A stretch of 64,000 nucleotides of DNA from an uncultured Lachnospira sp. (GCA_934343805.1 CAKRIN010000006.1:44279-108278), one strand, 5' to 3'. Positions 42,599-52,173 are shown, counted from the stretch's first letter. Numbers and translations: made by a program. Notes: generated from the sequence alone by a model not told the origin.

Positions 42599-44713
42599 TT
42601 ATCCAAAAAGCCCTGATAATGATGATGACTGTGCATTCATCTTAGCAAGTGCTGATTCCATTGCAGAAAACTTACTATAATAGTAATCTTCCCATGTAGT
42701 CACCTTATCCTCTGCCTCAGATATCTTAGTATTATATTCTGAGTACTGTGTATTCATCTGCTTATCATTGTAAATAGTGTATGCACTGCTTGTAGATGAT
42801 GTAGCCATTTTATTACCAAGATCCGTATACAGTTTAGTTGATAACTGTGAAAAGAAATCTATTACAGTATCCGGATCACTTGCTATCATGGCTCTTAACT
42901 TATCTGTATTAGCAGATGTATATGTATCATCCTTATTACCATCAATATGAAGAACTCCTGTTTCATTCTCCGGTGAATTAAAATAACCAAGTGTAGATAT
43001 TCCAAAGCTTGATAACGAATAAAGCTTGCCATTAACATTAAATGATAATGCCATGTCATTCTTCATCGTATCCAGAACACCGCCAAGGGTTGAATCCTTT
43101 CTAAGAAGTGAATCCTTTATCTTGGTTTCCCACTTCTCTACTTCATCATCAGACATTGCATCTTTCTCTTCACTTGTAAGCGGCTCATATCCTTTAGCGC
43201 TTGATGCATTATATGCAACATCTACAGACTTAACAAGATCATTGTACTCCTTAAGGAATCCCTTGATCATATCATATATTCCATCAACATCAGTATCTGT
43301 TGTTATAGATACTTCATCTGTTCCAGTACGTTCAAGAGCCTGTATTGTGAGTCCGTTGATTGAATAATTATTAGTGTTATTAGTAAACTTGGCACCATTA
43401 AGTTCAATCTCTGAATCCTCTCCATCAATTCTTACAGCTCCACTTGAAGCTGCTCCATTAACTGCTGTTGATGCCATCGCTATCTTGGAATCAAGCAATG
43501 CCTTAGCCTGCGCTCTCCTTGAATCATTGGTGTCATTAACTTCATTCACCACTTTTTCATTAGCTTCATCAGCAACCGCCTTGCCATCATCACCAATTGT
43601 CACATAATCCTTAGTATCTTCAATAACCTTAGTATTGTCATCATATACTTTAATCATGGATTCATTAGACGCCTTTTTTCTTACATCTGCATCATACTTG
43701 TCCTTGACGCCATCTTTTTCCATAGCTTCTGTATCATACTCATATACAATATTACCATCCGAATCCTTGACAGTATTACCTTCAGAATCTTTTTTCTCTG
43801 ATTTGTAAGAATCATATGCATCAAGCATCTTAGGAGTGTCTTCCTTAATCCTGGCAATGTAATCTTCGAGTGTATATGTATGATCCCATGTATCATCAGC
43901 TTCCATTATATCAAGCTTATTCTTAGCTGCATTGTACTTGTCTGCATAACTCTTAGCCACATCTTTTGCAGTATCTTTAGTATACATGCTCTCAAGTTCA
44001 GCATTATAATCATCACTTCCATCAACTAATGCTGCTAATCTGTTGTATTCGGCTTTATCAGTAACACTTACAGCATATATTCCAAGCTTCTGTAAAGCTT
44101 TAAGTCCATTATCATTATTGGCAGTAAGTGAGAAATCCCCGTCCTTGCCTGATACCTTGGAACTTATGAAGAAACGTCCATTAGCCTCATCAAAGCTTGC
44201 ATTAACTCCTGTATCCTTTAACTTGGCCACAAACTGATTAACATTCATATCCTCAGTAATATCAATATTCTTAGTACCTGAAGACGTCTTTATTGATATA
44301 GAACCATCTGTTGTTCCTATTATATCCGACAACTTGGTAGAGCCAGTAAACTTGCTTCCATCTGCCGCCTTTATCTCTCCACCAGTAAGATATCCTGTTG
44401 AAGCAAGCTGCTTAACCTTAAGCTTCTGTGTTCCATTAACAGCAGAAGAACTTGCCGTAACCTTAGCATACTTATCATTAGAAACAGATGAACTCTTAAG
44501 GCTGTAATTAGCAGAAAATCTTGTATTAGAAAGCTTTCCACTATAGAAATTGTAGATACTTGTGTTCATTGTTTTCCACTTTTCCTGTTTCCATGAAAGC
44601 TTAGTCTGTGCTTTTACAAGGTTATCTTTCTTTAAATTATATGAAGATACAAGGGCTGACACCAATGATTCTGTGTCCATACCTGAAACCATACCTGATA
44701 ATCTGATTGGCAT
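42599..44713 (-). CDS. fliD: Flagellar filament cap protein FliD (HAP2)
   Basis: 704 residues, longer than the roughly 500 of Bacillus FliD because of a Lys/Asp/Glu-rich insertion in the exposed D2/D3 region (about 220-400, for example DAYDSYKSEKKDSEGNTVKD). N-terminus MPIRLSGMVSGMDTESLVSA and KLKVKQLASTGYL; C-terminal core KNDMALSFNVNGKLYSL, IASDPDTVIDFFSQL and MNAQSSSLSGLFG. It forms the pentameric cap that folds flagellin at the filament tip. ATG 44713 lies 10 bases past flaG, in the sigma-28 flaG operon. Confidence 0.95.
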   Translation of the reverse strand: MPIRLSGMVSGMDTESLVSALVSSYNLKKDNLVKAQTKLSWKQEKWKTMNTSIYNFYSGKLSNTRFSANYSLKSSSVSNDKYAKVTASSSAVNGTQKLKVKQLASTGYLTGGEIKAADGSKFTGSTKLSDIIGTTDGSISIKTSSGTKNIDITEDMNVNQFVAKLKDTGVNASFDEANGRFFISSKVSGKDGDFSLTANNDNGLKALQKLGIYAVSVTDKAEYNRLAALVDGSDDYNAELESMYTKDTAKDVAKSYADKYNAAKNKLDIMEADDTWDHTYTLEDYIARIKEDTPKMLDAYDSYKSEKKDSEGNTVKDSDGNIVYEYDTEAMEKDGVKDKYDADVRKKASNESMIKVYDDNTKVIEDTKDYVTIGDDGKAVADEANEKVVNEVNDTNDSRRAQAKALLDSKIAMASTAVNGAASSGAVRIDGEDSEIELNGAKFTNNTNNYSINGLTIQALERTGTDEVSITTDTDVDGIYDMIKGFLKEYNDLVKSVDVAYNASSAKGYEPLTSEEKDAMSDDEVEKWETKIKDSLLRKDSTLGGVLDTMKNDMALSFNVNGKLYSLSSFGISTLGYFNSPENETGVLHIDGNKDDTYTSANTDKLRAMIASDPDTVIDFFSQLSTKLYTDLGNKMATSSTSSAYTIYNDKQMNTQYSEYNTKISEAEDKVTTWEDYYYSKFSAMESALAKMNAQSSSLSGLFG

Positions 44714-44723
44714 ATTCTACCTC

Positions 44724-45179
44724 CTATCTTCTCTCATCAACAAGAATACCTGCAAGCTCCCATGCCTTAGCAAGCATCTCCAACGCTTTCTCTGATGGGA
44801 TCTCCTTAATAACCTCGTCAGTATCCTTATCTTTAATCTTAATTGCTATTCTCTTAGTTGGCTCATTATAGCTGAATTCTGCAACAGTATTATCATTAAG
44901 GATCTTTCTTATATCCTTAACATCAGCCATAGATTCTGCCTTCTTCTCCTGAGCTTTGTCATTATCATATGCGCTGTTACCATTCTTTTCGCTTTCAGCA
45001 GCCTGTCCTACCGATACTGCTACATTAGATGCAGATGACTTGGATGTATCAGCGATAACCTGATTACCCTTATCAGTAGTGGTTGTTGTGTTAGCAGCCT
45101 GTGAAACCTGCTTTACTGCCTGCGATGTCTGTGTCTGATAACTAGACGCTGCCGCTACTCCATTAACTTCAATTCCCAT
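44724..45179 (-). CDS. flaG: FlaG family flagellar protein
   Basis: 151 residues. The low-complexity Ser/Thr/Ala/Gln N-terminus (SSYQTQTSQAVKQVSQAAN) is poorly conserved, and the C-terminal 60 residues hold the FlaG domain: AEFSYNEPTKRIAIKIKDKD, EVIKEIPSEKALEMLAKAWELAGILVDERR. FlaG influences filament length or assembly. First gene of the flaG-fliD-fliS-fliT-like operon, about 65 bases from the sigma-28 promoter at 45241-45267. ATG 45179 follows GGAGGTGGAATAT. Confidence 0.9.
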   Translation of the reverse strand: MGIEVNGVAAASSYQTQTSQAVKQVSQAANTTTTTDKGNQVIADTSKSSASNVAVSVGQAAESEKNGNSAYDNDKAQEKKAESMADVKDIRKILNDNTVAEFSYNEPTKRIAIKIKDKDTDEVIKEIPSEKALEMLAKAWELAGILVDERR

Positions 45180-45240
45180 GATATTCCACCTCCGTGTGAA
45201 AACAAAACTTTATATTCGTTACATTCATGTTGTACTGCAT

Positions 45241-45267
45241 ATATCGGAAAATGTTAAGCATTATTTA
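45241..45267 (-). promoter_or_regulatory. Sigma-28 promoter of flaG-fliD-fliS
   Basis: On the minus strand there is TAAA (45264-45267), a 15-base spacer and TCCGATAT (45241-45248). It lies directly downstream of csrA and separates the two flagellar operons. Confidence 0.88.
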
Positions 45268-45277
45268 ACCCCTCTGC

Positions 45278-45307
45278 AATAATTGTACTTAATTTTGTAC
45301 AATTATT
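45278..45307. other. AT-rich perfect hairpin at the csrA 3' end
   Basis: An 11-bp perfect inverted repeat AATAATTGTAC (45278-45288) and GTACAATTATT (45297-45307) overlaps the csrA stop. There is no T-run after it on the minus strand (GCAGAGGGG follows), so it is a poor terminator; it may protect the mRNA 3' end or slow polymerase. Confidence 0.5.
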
Positions 45308-45527
45308 ATTTCTTAAAAATCTGATTAAGTGACTTCACATCAACAGATTCTGCAGCCTCCTTGTTAGAATCAAGAATCTGCATATATACTTCCTTACGAT
45401 ATATCGGAACAGCCTTTGGTGCAGATATACCAAGCTTTACCTGATCCCCTTTAATCTCAATAACTGTTATCTCTATATCATCATTAATAACGATTGCCTC
45501 GTCCTTTTTTCTAGATAATGCCAGCAT
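45306..45527 (-). CDS. csrA: Carbon storage/flagellin translation regulator CsrA
   Basis: 73 residues: MLALSRKKDEAIVINDDIEI, VKLGISAPKAVPIYRKEVYM, the intact RNA-binding strands of CsrA. It binds GGA motifs and blocks flagellin translation until FliW titrates it. The ATG at 45527 lies one base after the fliW stop, so the pair is translationally coupled. Likely targets in this window are the two flagellin leaders. Confidence 0.97.
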   Translation of the reverse strand: MLALSRKKDEAIVINDDIEITVIEIKGDQVKLGISAPKAVPIYRKEVYMQILDSNKEAAESVDVKSLNQIFKK

Positions 45528-45528
45528 A

Positions 45529-45984
45529 CTACGCTTCCTCCTTTTTAAGAATATCGTATATAGGATATCTCACCTGATAATCTGAATTATCAGCTATTAA
45601 CTGTACGCCCTTCATTGTGTCAACATTTATAATAATCGGTGCCTTAAGATTGATTGTCATCTTAGTAAGATCCTGTGGAACTGTAAGAGCACAGAATACC
45701 ATAAGTTCTGCATTCTGGATATCTTCGCCAAGCGTAGCAATTATCTCATCCTCAACTATAGGATCATAATTCTGGTATACTATCTCCGGCTTCATAATAG
45801 GCAGCGCAAGTGTTGGTTCATCAACCGCCTGAAGCCATACTATTGATACATCCTCTTCTCTTTCAGCATCATAGACAAGTGTATACTTCTTCCAGTCCTC
45901 AAATCCTATGATTCCTTTTTCAAATGTGATTATTTTATCATCACTTACTTCGATTTCTCCAAACCATTTAGTCTGTACTTTCAT
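45529..45984 (-). CDS. fliW: Flagellar assembly factor FliW
   Basis: 151 residues: MKVQTKWFGEIEVSDDKIIT, FEKGIIGFEDWKKYTLV, WLQAVDEPTLALPIM and FCALTVPQDLTKMTINLKAP are all typical. FliW binds CsrA allosterically and is displaced by free flagellin, forming the partner switch that matches flagellin translation to export. GGAGGATAGACATTT precedes the ATG. Located between flgL and csrA as in Bacillus, but without yviE. Confidence 0.97.
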   Translation of the reverse strand: MKVQTKWFGEIEVSDDKIITFEKGIIGFEDWKKYTLVYDAEREEDVSIVWLQAVDEPTLALPIMKPEIVYQNYDPIVEDEIIATLGEDIQNAELMVFCALTVPQDLTKMTINLKAPIIINVDTMKGVQLIADNSDYQVRYPIYDILKKEEA

Positions 45985-46035
45985 AAATGTCTATCCTCCA
46001 TTCATATCATTTCATATATTAAACTGCAATGCCTG

Positions 46036-47592
46036 TTAACCAAGGAAATCAAGCAGAGTCTGCTGTACGACCTTGCTTGCTGCAGATAAAGCTGCCTGAT
46101 ATACAAGCTCAGCAGAAGTGTAAGTAACCACTATCTCTTCAAGGTCTATATCTTCATTCTGTGACTTAAGATCTGTAAAGTTCGTCTTCTGCTCTGTCAG
46201 TCTTGTCTTGGTAAGATCAAGACGTGTCTGTCTGTTTCCTATATCAGCTTTGGAATTAGCAATCTGCTCCTGATAGCCCTGCATCTGTCCAATTCCGCTT
46301 TCAAAGGCTTTTTTCATTTTATCTTTTGCAAGATCTCTCTGCTTGTTAAGTCCTTCCAGTATGCTTGAAAGCTTCTCCTGTGAAGCATCATCACTATACT
46401 GTTCTTCCTTCTGCATTGACTCTACCTGCGATATCTGATCATTAAGATCCAGAACATTCTGCACAGCATTAACAAGATCATCAACATTTCTTCCAAGATA
46501 GATGCCGAAAGCTTCACTTGCCTCAGTATTGACCTTTAACTTCTGTGAAAAATTCACTATGTACTCGATATCTTCGCTTTTTTTATTATATTCTATACCT
46601 GTATTATTATCAACACAGTCAAAATACATAGTAGGATCTATATCACCTTTTATGAAATTGCTCTTATCATATGTTACAGAGAACTCATCATTCTCATACA
46701 CTGACTTGTATACATTTTCTCCAAGAAGCATTTCTCCGGTTGTAGCATTGATAGCTATCTCATTATCTCCTGGTATGTAATTATCGTCTGTGGTAGTTAC
46801 AATGCTTACCTGATTCTGCACAACTGTTCCATCTGATTGTGTGATACTTGCTGTAAGTGTTCCATTAGTTGTAACTGATCCATCTGCATTAATTGTAATA
46901 TCTGTACTGTTACCAGCTCCCATACCGATAGAGAATTCTGTTCCATTAATCTCATCATATGCAAGCTGTATTCTGTGAACATCTGATACATTAGGAGTAA
47001 TAATATTACCATTGACATCCGTCTTAACTGTAAGATTAAGAATGTCCTGATTACTATATGCATTAGTATAAGCTGTCTTTGTTGAAAGGTTGTCTCTTGT
47101 AAAATTCTGCTTAATGGTATAATCCACATCTTTCGCTGTTGCATCCGACTGGTATGTAAGAGGCTTATCTGTTGCATGTCCTGTAAATACATACCTTCCC
47201 GCATAATCGACATTTCCCTGTTCATAATAGGCTTCTACCAGCTTATTAAGACTCTCCGCAAGAGTATTACGCTCAGACTCTGAATATGAATCAGTAGATC
47301 CCTGTACACAATAATTATAAAGGTCATTAAGTATCTTATTACCCTCATCAAGTGCATCGTGGGTAACACTCAGCCATGATGATGCATCAGGTATATTCTT
47401 TCCAAGATACTGTGTAACCTCATCCAGGCTTGAACGCAGTCTTAATGCCCTTATAGCAATAATAGGGTCTTCAGAAGGTTTGCTTATCTTCTTCTGTGTA
47501 GAAAGTTCTGTACTAAGTGTATTGAGCTGTCCCTTATTAACCTGGATATTAGATATTGAACTATTAATCATCATCTGGTTGGTAATTCTCAT
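46036..47592 (-). CDS. flgL: Flagellar hook-filament junction protein FlgL (HAP3)
   Basis: 518 residues. N-terminus MRITNQMMINSSISNIQVNK and KKISKPSEDPIIAIRALRLR; C-terminus EEIVVTYTSAELVYQAALSA, with the conserved hook-associated coiled-coil ends. The middle (about 150-330) is a long variable beta-rich insert, larger than in Bacillus FlgL (about 300). It joins FlgK to the filament. Ribosome-binding site GAGGAGGGATAAC. Part of the flgK-flgK-flgL-fliW-csrA run, 17 bases after the second flgK. Confidence 0.93.
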   Translation of the reverse strand: MRITNQMMINSSISNIQVNKGQLNTLSTELSTQKKISKPSEDPIIAIRALRLRSSLDEVTQYLGKNIPDASSWLSVTHDALDEGNKILNDLYNYCVQGSTDSYSESERNTLAESLNKLVEAYYEQGNVDYAGRYVFTGHATDKPLTYQSDATAKDVDYTIKQNFTRDNLSTKTAYTNAYSNQDILNLTVKTDVNGNIITPNVSDVHRIQLAYDEINGTEFSIGMGAGNSTDITINADGSVTTNGTLTASITQSDGTVVQNQVSIVTTTDDNYIPGDNEIAINATTGEMLLGENVYKSVYENDEFSVTYDKSNFIKGDIDPTMYFDCVDNNTGIEYNKKSEDIEYIVNFSQKLKVNTEASEAFGIYLGRNVDDLVNAVQNVLDLNDQISQVESMQKEEQYSDDASQEKLSSILEGLNKQRDLAKDKMKKAFESGIGQMQGYQEQIANSKADIGNRQTRLDLTKTRLTEQKTNFTDLKSQNEDIDLEEIVVTYTSAELVYQAALSAASKVVQQTLLDFLG

Positions 47593-47609
47593 GTTATCCC
47601 TCCTCGTGT

Positions 47610-49181
47610 CTATACTCCGGTATTATTAATCAATCTGTCATATAACTGATTCATAACCGTCATCATCTTAGAACTCAGATTATATGCCTGCTGGAACTTA
47701 ACCAGATCCATAGCTTCCTCATCAGTATCAACACCCATGATAGATAGTCTCTGATTCTGTATAGTAGTCTGCAGATTCGTATAATTCTTAGTAAAATTCG
47801 TTGCCTTGTTAGCATCTATTGACATATCACTGACAATACTCTCCAGGAAAAATGATCCTGTTCCACCATCAAATATCTTGGCATCCTTAGTATTAATGAG
47901 ATCAACAATAAGATCTACATTAGCCTCTCCGTCGCTCTTATTATATTTAGTTGCAAGCAGATCAGCATTATCTATAAGATCCTGATTGATTGTAACATTA
48001 ATAGCAGAAAGCGCCCTGGTATTGTCCTTTGTTACAAACAGCGGAATTCCTGATGCCGAACCATCAGATGTAACTCCCTTATTGAGAATTTCATTAACAG
48101 ATGCTGCAAATATCTGTATAAACTGGTTTAGCTGTGACTGATAATACGGAACACCCTTATATTGAGTATTATTATCTACCTGTGATTGTGTATCTGTAAG
48201 GATATTGCCATCTGCATCTCTTTCATATACCTCATTACCATTGGCATCTGTAGTCGTAGCATATTTCTCTATCTCGCCATTGCAGCCATCTCGCAGATCT
48301 ATAAGTGCCTTAAGCTGTCCTCCAAGTGAATCACTATATATATCAAATGCCTGTCCATTTTCCCACTGAAGATCATAAAGCCCTGCAGCATCTGATGCAT
48401 TTCTTGGTTCATCTCTTGATACAGTCTCAAGTGTGTGGTAATTATATCCGTCTACCAGACTGTTGCCATTAATAGTAATCTGCATGTTGGTCAGATTATT
48501 TCCCATATCAGTCTCATTAACAGTTATATTAACGAGCTTGGAAAGATCATCTATTAATGCATTTCTCTGGTCTTTAAGGTCGTTGGCATTACCATAATTA
48601 GCCTGTATCTGATTAATCTGTTTATTAAGGGATGCTATATTCTGTGCCAGTGAATTAATCTGCTGCACTGCATCCTTAACCTCATTATTGGCATCAATCT
48701 GCACGTTACGAAGATTAGTTGATAATGTATTAAAATAATCCGTAAGACTCTTTGCATTATTAATAAACTGGTTCTTTGCAGATGTATCAGATGGTGTAAG
48801 ATCCAGCTGGTTCAAAGCAGCAAAGAAATTCTCATATTCTGATGAATATCCCTTTAATGTAAATTCGTTAAGATAATTCTCAATCTGTGACATATAACTG
48901 TACTTTACACTGTACTCACCATAATTAGTATTGTTATTTCTATACTTCTCATCATAATATGAATCTCTTGTCTGGTTAATAGCATCGACTATAACTCCGG
49001 CTCCAAGTGTTCCATATGAAGCATATGCCCTTAAAGCTTCCCCCGCCTTTGTTGATGCTGATTCTTTCGTATATCCTGCCGTATTAATATTAGCAAGATT
49101 ATGAGATGTAACATTTATCGAGGTCTGCGCTGCCTGAAGTCCTGTATATGCAATTGTCAGTCCAAAAAAAGTTGAAGCCAT
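47610..49181 (-). CDS. flgK: Flagellar hook-associated protein FlgK, second copy
   Basis: 523 residues, HAP1 family: LTIAYTGLQAAQTSINVTSH, NLANINTAGYTKESAST at the N-terminus and VKFQQAYNLSSKMMTVMNQL at the C-terminus. Contains QINSLAQNIASLNKQINQIQ and KDQRNALIDDLSKLVNITV, the D1 coiled coil. It lies 32 bases downstream of a longer FlgK paralogue; one copy is usual. The two may form different junction rings or stack as two adaptor layers. Confidence 0.92.
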   Translation of the reverse strand: MASTFFGLTIAYTGLQAAQTSINVTSHNLANINTAGYTKESASTKAGEALRAYASYGTLGAGVIVDAINQTRDSYYDEKYRNNNTNYGEYSVKYSYMSQIENYLNEFTLKGYSSEYENFFAALNQLDLTPSDTSAKNQFINNAKSLTDYFNTLSTNLRNVQIDANNEVKDAVQQINSLAQNIASLNKQINQIQANYGNANDLKDQRNALIDDLSKLVNITVNETDMGNNLTNMQITINGNSLVDGYNYHTLETVSRDEPRNASDAAGLYDLQWENGQAFDIYSDSLGGQLKALIDLRDGCNGEIEKYATTTDANGNEVYERDADGNILTDTQSQVDNNTQYKGVPYYQSQLNQFIQIFAASVNEILNKGVTSDGSASGIPLFVTKDNTRALSAINVTINQDLIDNADLLATKYNKSDGEANVDLIVDLINTKDAKIFDGGTGSFFLESIVSDMSIDANKATNFTKNYTNLQTTIQNQRLSIMGVDTDEEAMDLVKFQQAYNLSSKMMTVMNQLYDRLINNTGV

Positions 49182-49213
49182 AATTATCCTCCATATTTGA
49201 AAACACTTATTAA

Positions 49214-51154
49214 TTATGCATTGCCAAGTGATGTAACAAGATGCTCAAGCATCTCGCTTACAACATTAACATATCTAGATGCTGCATTATATGCCTGCTG
49301 ATATTTAATCATCTTTTCAAGCTCTTCATCTGACGATACACCCTCTGTCTGAAGTCTCTGATTATCATAACCGTCAACCATAGTCGTCTGATTGCTGACA
49401 TAGTTAGACAATGCTTTTCCCATAGTAGCATATTCGCCTATGAAATTATTATAAAAAGACATGAAGTTCGACTTGGCGTAATTCTCCGGATTAAGCGATG
49501 CAAACTTTTCACTCCATACATCAACAAGTTTCTTGGCAGTATCAAAATCCTCCTTGCCCTGAACTGTTGAAAGAGGAATCTTTCCTACATTCTGCGATGC
49601 TTCCGGATTAATCTGAAGATTTCCAAGCTTATACAATGATTCATAGCCTGTCTGGTTCAGATTGTTCCTGATGTATATTGTCTTTCCAGCTGCATCAGTT
49701 GCTTTAACATAACGCTCTGTTCCTTTTCTTGAAAAAAGTTCAGTTCCAACTGTTTTATCATCATCCATTCCATATCCTGTACTATCCATATCAAGCATAG
49801 AATATGTATACGAATCTATTGTAACCGCGTTACCTCCGATACTGTCATACAGTTTTTCTCCTGATTCATAACTGAATGTTCCATCTCCATTATCAGTTCC
49901 TTTTACTTCTCTTCCATATCTGTCATACAAAACAGCCTGTGATACAGAATTATATGTATATATATCTGCCTGAATCTCTGTTCCATCAGCTCCTGTATAA
50001 GGAGTTGTCCTTACCTGTGTAACCTCTGGGCATAATATATCATTGATCTTCTCTACTATTCCATTCACAAGCTTGTCAAAGCCAGCCATGGCACTAAGGA
50101 TTGCTGATGGTTCAACATATGTATTGTAATACTTCTGATCCTCCATGTACTTATCATATGCATCCTGATATGCTGCTCTTCCATCTGCAGTATTCATATC
50201 ATAGTCAGCACTGTCAGGTGCAACCGGAACAACTGTATAATCAACTACCATATTGCCCCTTGCAATAAGCAAGCCCTTCAGTTCCCCCTTATCAGTGTCA
50301 TCCATATTAGATGCAGACTTTCCATCCTCGTACACATCCCGTTCATATCCAGGCCATGTAGGAATAACAAGATTCGTTCCTTCTACAACTCTGGTTCCCA
50401 TAGCAGCAAGTCTTCCAACTGTAACAAATGGAATTCCCTCTGCTGTTATAACTGTCTCTCCATTATCAGCTTCATAATATGTTATATCTATATATTTGCT
50501 AAGTTCATCAATAGCTGCATCTCTTTCATCTCTTAAGTCATTGGCATCTTCTATTCCCGGTGCCTCAATCTTAGCAATTTTCTTATTAAGGTTATATATT
50601 TTCTCCCCAAGGCTGTTAATTGAATTAACCATATTCTTAACCTGTGTATTAAGAGTTGTCTGGTAATCCCTGAGTCCTTTATATACAGCCTCTGACTTTT
50701 CTATAAATGCTGTTGCATTCTGGATAAGCGATGATCTTGCAACTGTACTTGTAGGATTCTTTGCAAGCTCATTAACTGAATTGTACAAATCAGTCAGATA
50801 TGATTCATATGTAACGCCCTGCATCTCTCCAAACTGATCTTCTATCTCCTGAACTGCCTTATACTGGCTGTCATAATACCCTAATCTTGAGTTCTCACTT
50901 CTGTATGCCTGGTCAATAAACTGATCTCTTATTCTTCTTACTTCCGAAACTGCCACACCAAGTCCATAACTTGCATAACTAACCTTATCCTTGGAATTAA
51001 CATCAGCATACTGCGTATCTGAAAAAGTAACCTGCTGTCTTGTATATCCTGATGTATTAATATTAGACAGATTATGGGCCGTTGTATTAAGTGCTGTCTG
51101 TGAAGTTCTAAGTCCCGTTGTTCCCACAAACAACGCTGCCATTCCATTAGCCAT
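49214..51154 (-). CDS. flgK: Flagellar hook-associated protein FlgK, first (longer) copy
   Basis: 646 residues from ATG 51154 (AAGAGGTGACCTT upstream; a frame to 51175 has no ribosome-binding site). N-terminus MANGMAALFVGTTGLRTSQT, NTTAHNLSNINTSGYTRQQV; C-terminus YQQAYNAASRYVNVVSEMLE. Same framework as the second copy with about 120 extra residues in the central exposed part (DSYTYSMLDMDSTGYGMDDD region). It follows a strong intrinsic terminator (51233-51264), so it probably has its own promoter; a GTCGATAT element at 51195-51202 is the best candidate. Confidence 0.93.
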   Translation of the reverse strand: MANGMAALFVGTTGLRTSQTALNTTAHNLSNINTSGYTRQQVTFSDTQYADVNSKDKVSYASYGLGVAVSEVRRIRDQFIDQAYRSENSRLGYYDSQYKAVQEIEDQFGEMQGVTYESYLTDLYNSVNELAKNPTSTVARSSLIQNATAFIEKSEAVYKGLRDYQTTLNTQVKNMVNSINSLGEKIYNLNKKIAKIEAPGIEDANDLRDERDAAIDELSKYIDITYYEADNGETVITAEGIPFVTVGRLAAMGTRVVEGTNLVIPTWPGYERDVYEDGKSASNMDDTDKGELKGLLIARGNMVVDYTVVPVAPDSADYDMNTADGRAAYQDAYDKYMEDQKYYNTYVEPSAILSAMAGFDKLVNGIVEKINDILCPEVTQVRTTPYTGADGTEIQADIYTYNSVSQAVLYDRYGREVKGTDNGDGTFSYESGEKLYDSIGGNAVTIDSYTYSMLDMDSTGYGMDDDKTVGTELFSRKGTERYVKATDAAGKTIYIRNNLNQTGYESLYKLGNLQINPEASQNVGKIPLSTVQGKEDFDTAKKLVDVWSEKFASLNPENYAKSNFMSFYNNFIGEYATMGKALSNYVSNQTTMVDGYDNQRLQTEGVSSDEELEKMIKYQQAYNAASRYVNVVSEMLEHLVTSLGNA

Positions 51155-51194
51155 AAGGTCACCTCTTTCTTCCAAATCATATTATCTGATATGT

Positions 51195-51202
51195 ATATCG
51201 AC
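51195..51202 (-). promoter_or_regulatory. Weak candidate sigma-28 -10 element for flgK-flgL
   Basis: GTCGATAT on the minus strand matches 7 of 8 positions of the -10 consensus and lies about 40 bases before flgK, just after the terminator. No TAAA is present 15-16 bases upstream, so support is weak; it is listed because some promoter is needed here. Confidence 0.3.
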
Positions 51203-51232
51203 ACATTTTAAAATAAAAACACCCTTAGGATT

Positions 51233-51264
51233 AAAAAAAGCCACATTCTCTTTTAGAAAATGTG
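51233..51264 (-). terminator. Intrinsic terminator between flgN and flgK
   Basis: On the minus strand, CACATTTTC (complement of 51256-51264) pairs with GAGAATGTG (complement of 51242-51250), with one G-U and a 5-base loop, and a run of seven T follows one base further on (51233-51239). It splits the flgM-flgN transcript from flgK-flgK-flgL-fliW-csrA. Confidence 0.85.
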
Positions 51265-51307
51265 ACTTAATTTCTCTGTTTAATTGTAATCTGACCTCAA
51301 AGACATC

Positions 51308-51820
51308 CTACTGTTTGGCATCAAAGCTTCCACTTCCCAGACTGCCACGTTCTTCGTAAGCACCCTTTCCATAGTTAGCCGTCTGTGGCGCCATAGTGGC
51401 ATTCCTTGCCAGATTAATCTCGAAATCTATCATGTCCATAGATTCCTTAAGCAACAGCTTGTTGTTATCATTCACCTGTTTAAGCTGCGTTACAGTCTTC
51501 TTGAGATTAAGATATGACTGTTCAAGAGCATCATGCTCTTTCGGCTTCTTCTCCAGAAGCTGCACTATCTGTTTTACTTTCACATCTGCAGGTGAAATAT
51601 GGAGAATTCTGCATATATCTGAAACGCATGCCTGTCTCTGATCATCGATTCTGTTAAGCTCGTCAATCAGCTTCTGTTCTTCTCCAAATATCTCCTGAAG
51701 AAGCTCAACATTACCTTTCACAATAGCAGAGGTCTTATTATCAGACAAGTCCAGAAGCTTCTTGTACTCCCTGTTCTCATCATCCAGAATATTAATTAAA
51801 GAATCAATCAAACTTGCCAT
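51308..51820 (-). CDS. flgN: Flagellar export chaperone FlgN
   Basis: 170 residues, all-helical: MASLIDSLINILDDENREYK, KLLDLSDNKTSAIVKGNVEL, EQKLIDELNRIDDQRQA. FlgN family members chaperone FlgK and FlgL, both encoded just downstream. The C-terminal tail (TMAPQTANYGKGAYEERGSL) is the usual flexible end. Starts 15 bases after flgM. Confidence 0.9.
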   Translation of the reverse strand: MASLIDSLINILDDENREYKKLLDLSDNKTSAIVKGNVELLQEIFGEEQKLIDELNRIDDQRQACVSDICRILHISPADVKVKQIVQLLEKKPKEHDALEQSYLNLKKTVTQLKQVNDNNKLLLKESMDMIDFEINLARNATMAPQTANYGKGAYEERGSLGSGSFDAKQ

Positions 51821-51835
51821 CTAATAAACCTCTCA

Positions 51836-52117
51836 CTAAAATGTTAATGTTGAAACATTATTCAATATCTTATCTGCAACCGCTTCTGAACTAATATTGT
51901 AAGTTCCTGCTGCCATACGTGCCTTAATGTCAGCTATCTTATCTTCTCTGACATCAGATGCCTGACTAACAGCTGTTCTGGCTGTCTGATATGTTCTTGC
52001 TGTATCTGAAATCTCAAACTTATCACTTGCCGTAGATGTCTTAGCTGCTGACTTAGCTTTAGAGATCTGGCTGGTCTGATAAACCTGATTCACAGCATTA
52101 TAAGCATCTATACGCAT
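51836..52117 (-). CDS. flgM: Anti-sigma-28 factor FlgM
   Basis: 93 residues from ATG 52117 (MRIDAYNAVNQVYQ, AGAGAGGCGG upstream); an in-frame ATG at 52138 lacks spacing. A disordered Ala/Ser/Thr N-terminal half is followed by the sigma-binding helices DKFEISDTARTYQTA and REDKIADIKARMAAGTYNISSEAVADKIL, the family signature. It holds the sigma-28 factor inactive until secreted through the completed hook. Own sigma-28-like promoter at 52174-52201. Confidence 0.95.
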   Translation of the reverse strand: MRIDAYNAVNQVYQTSQISKAKSAAKTSTASDKFEISDTARTYQTARTAVSQASDVREDKIADIKARMAAGTYNISSEAVADKILNNVSTLTF

Positions 52118-52173
52118 ATTAACCGCCTCTCTTTCCATGAATTAAAGCAACATGTTCTTGCCTTATGTCATAG

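Noticed and set aside
45278..45307. Perfect hairpin as the csrA terminator
   Set aside because: No T-run follows on the minus strand; kept only as a structural feature.
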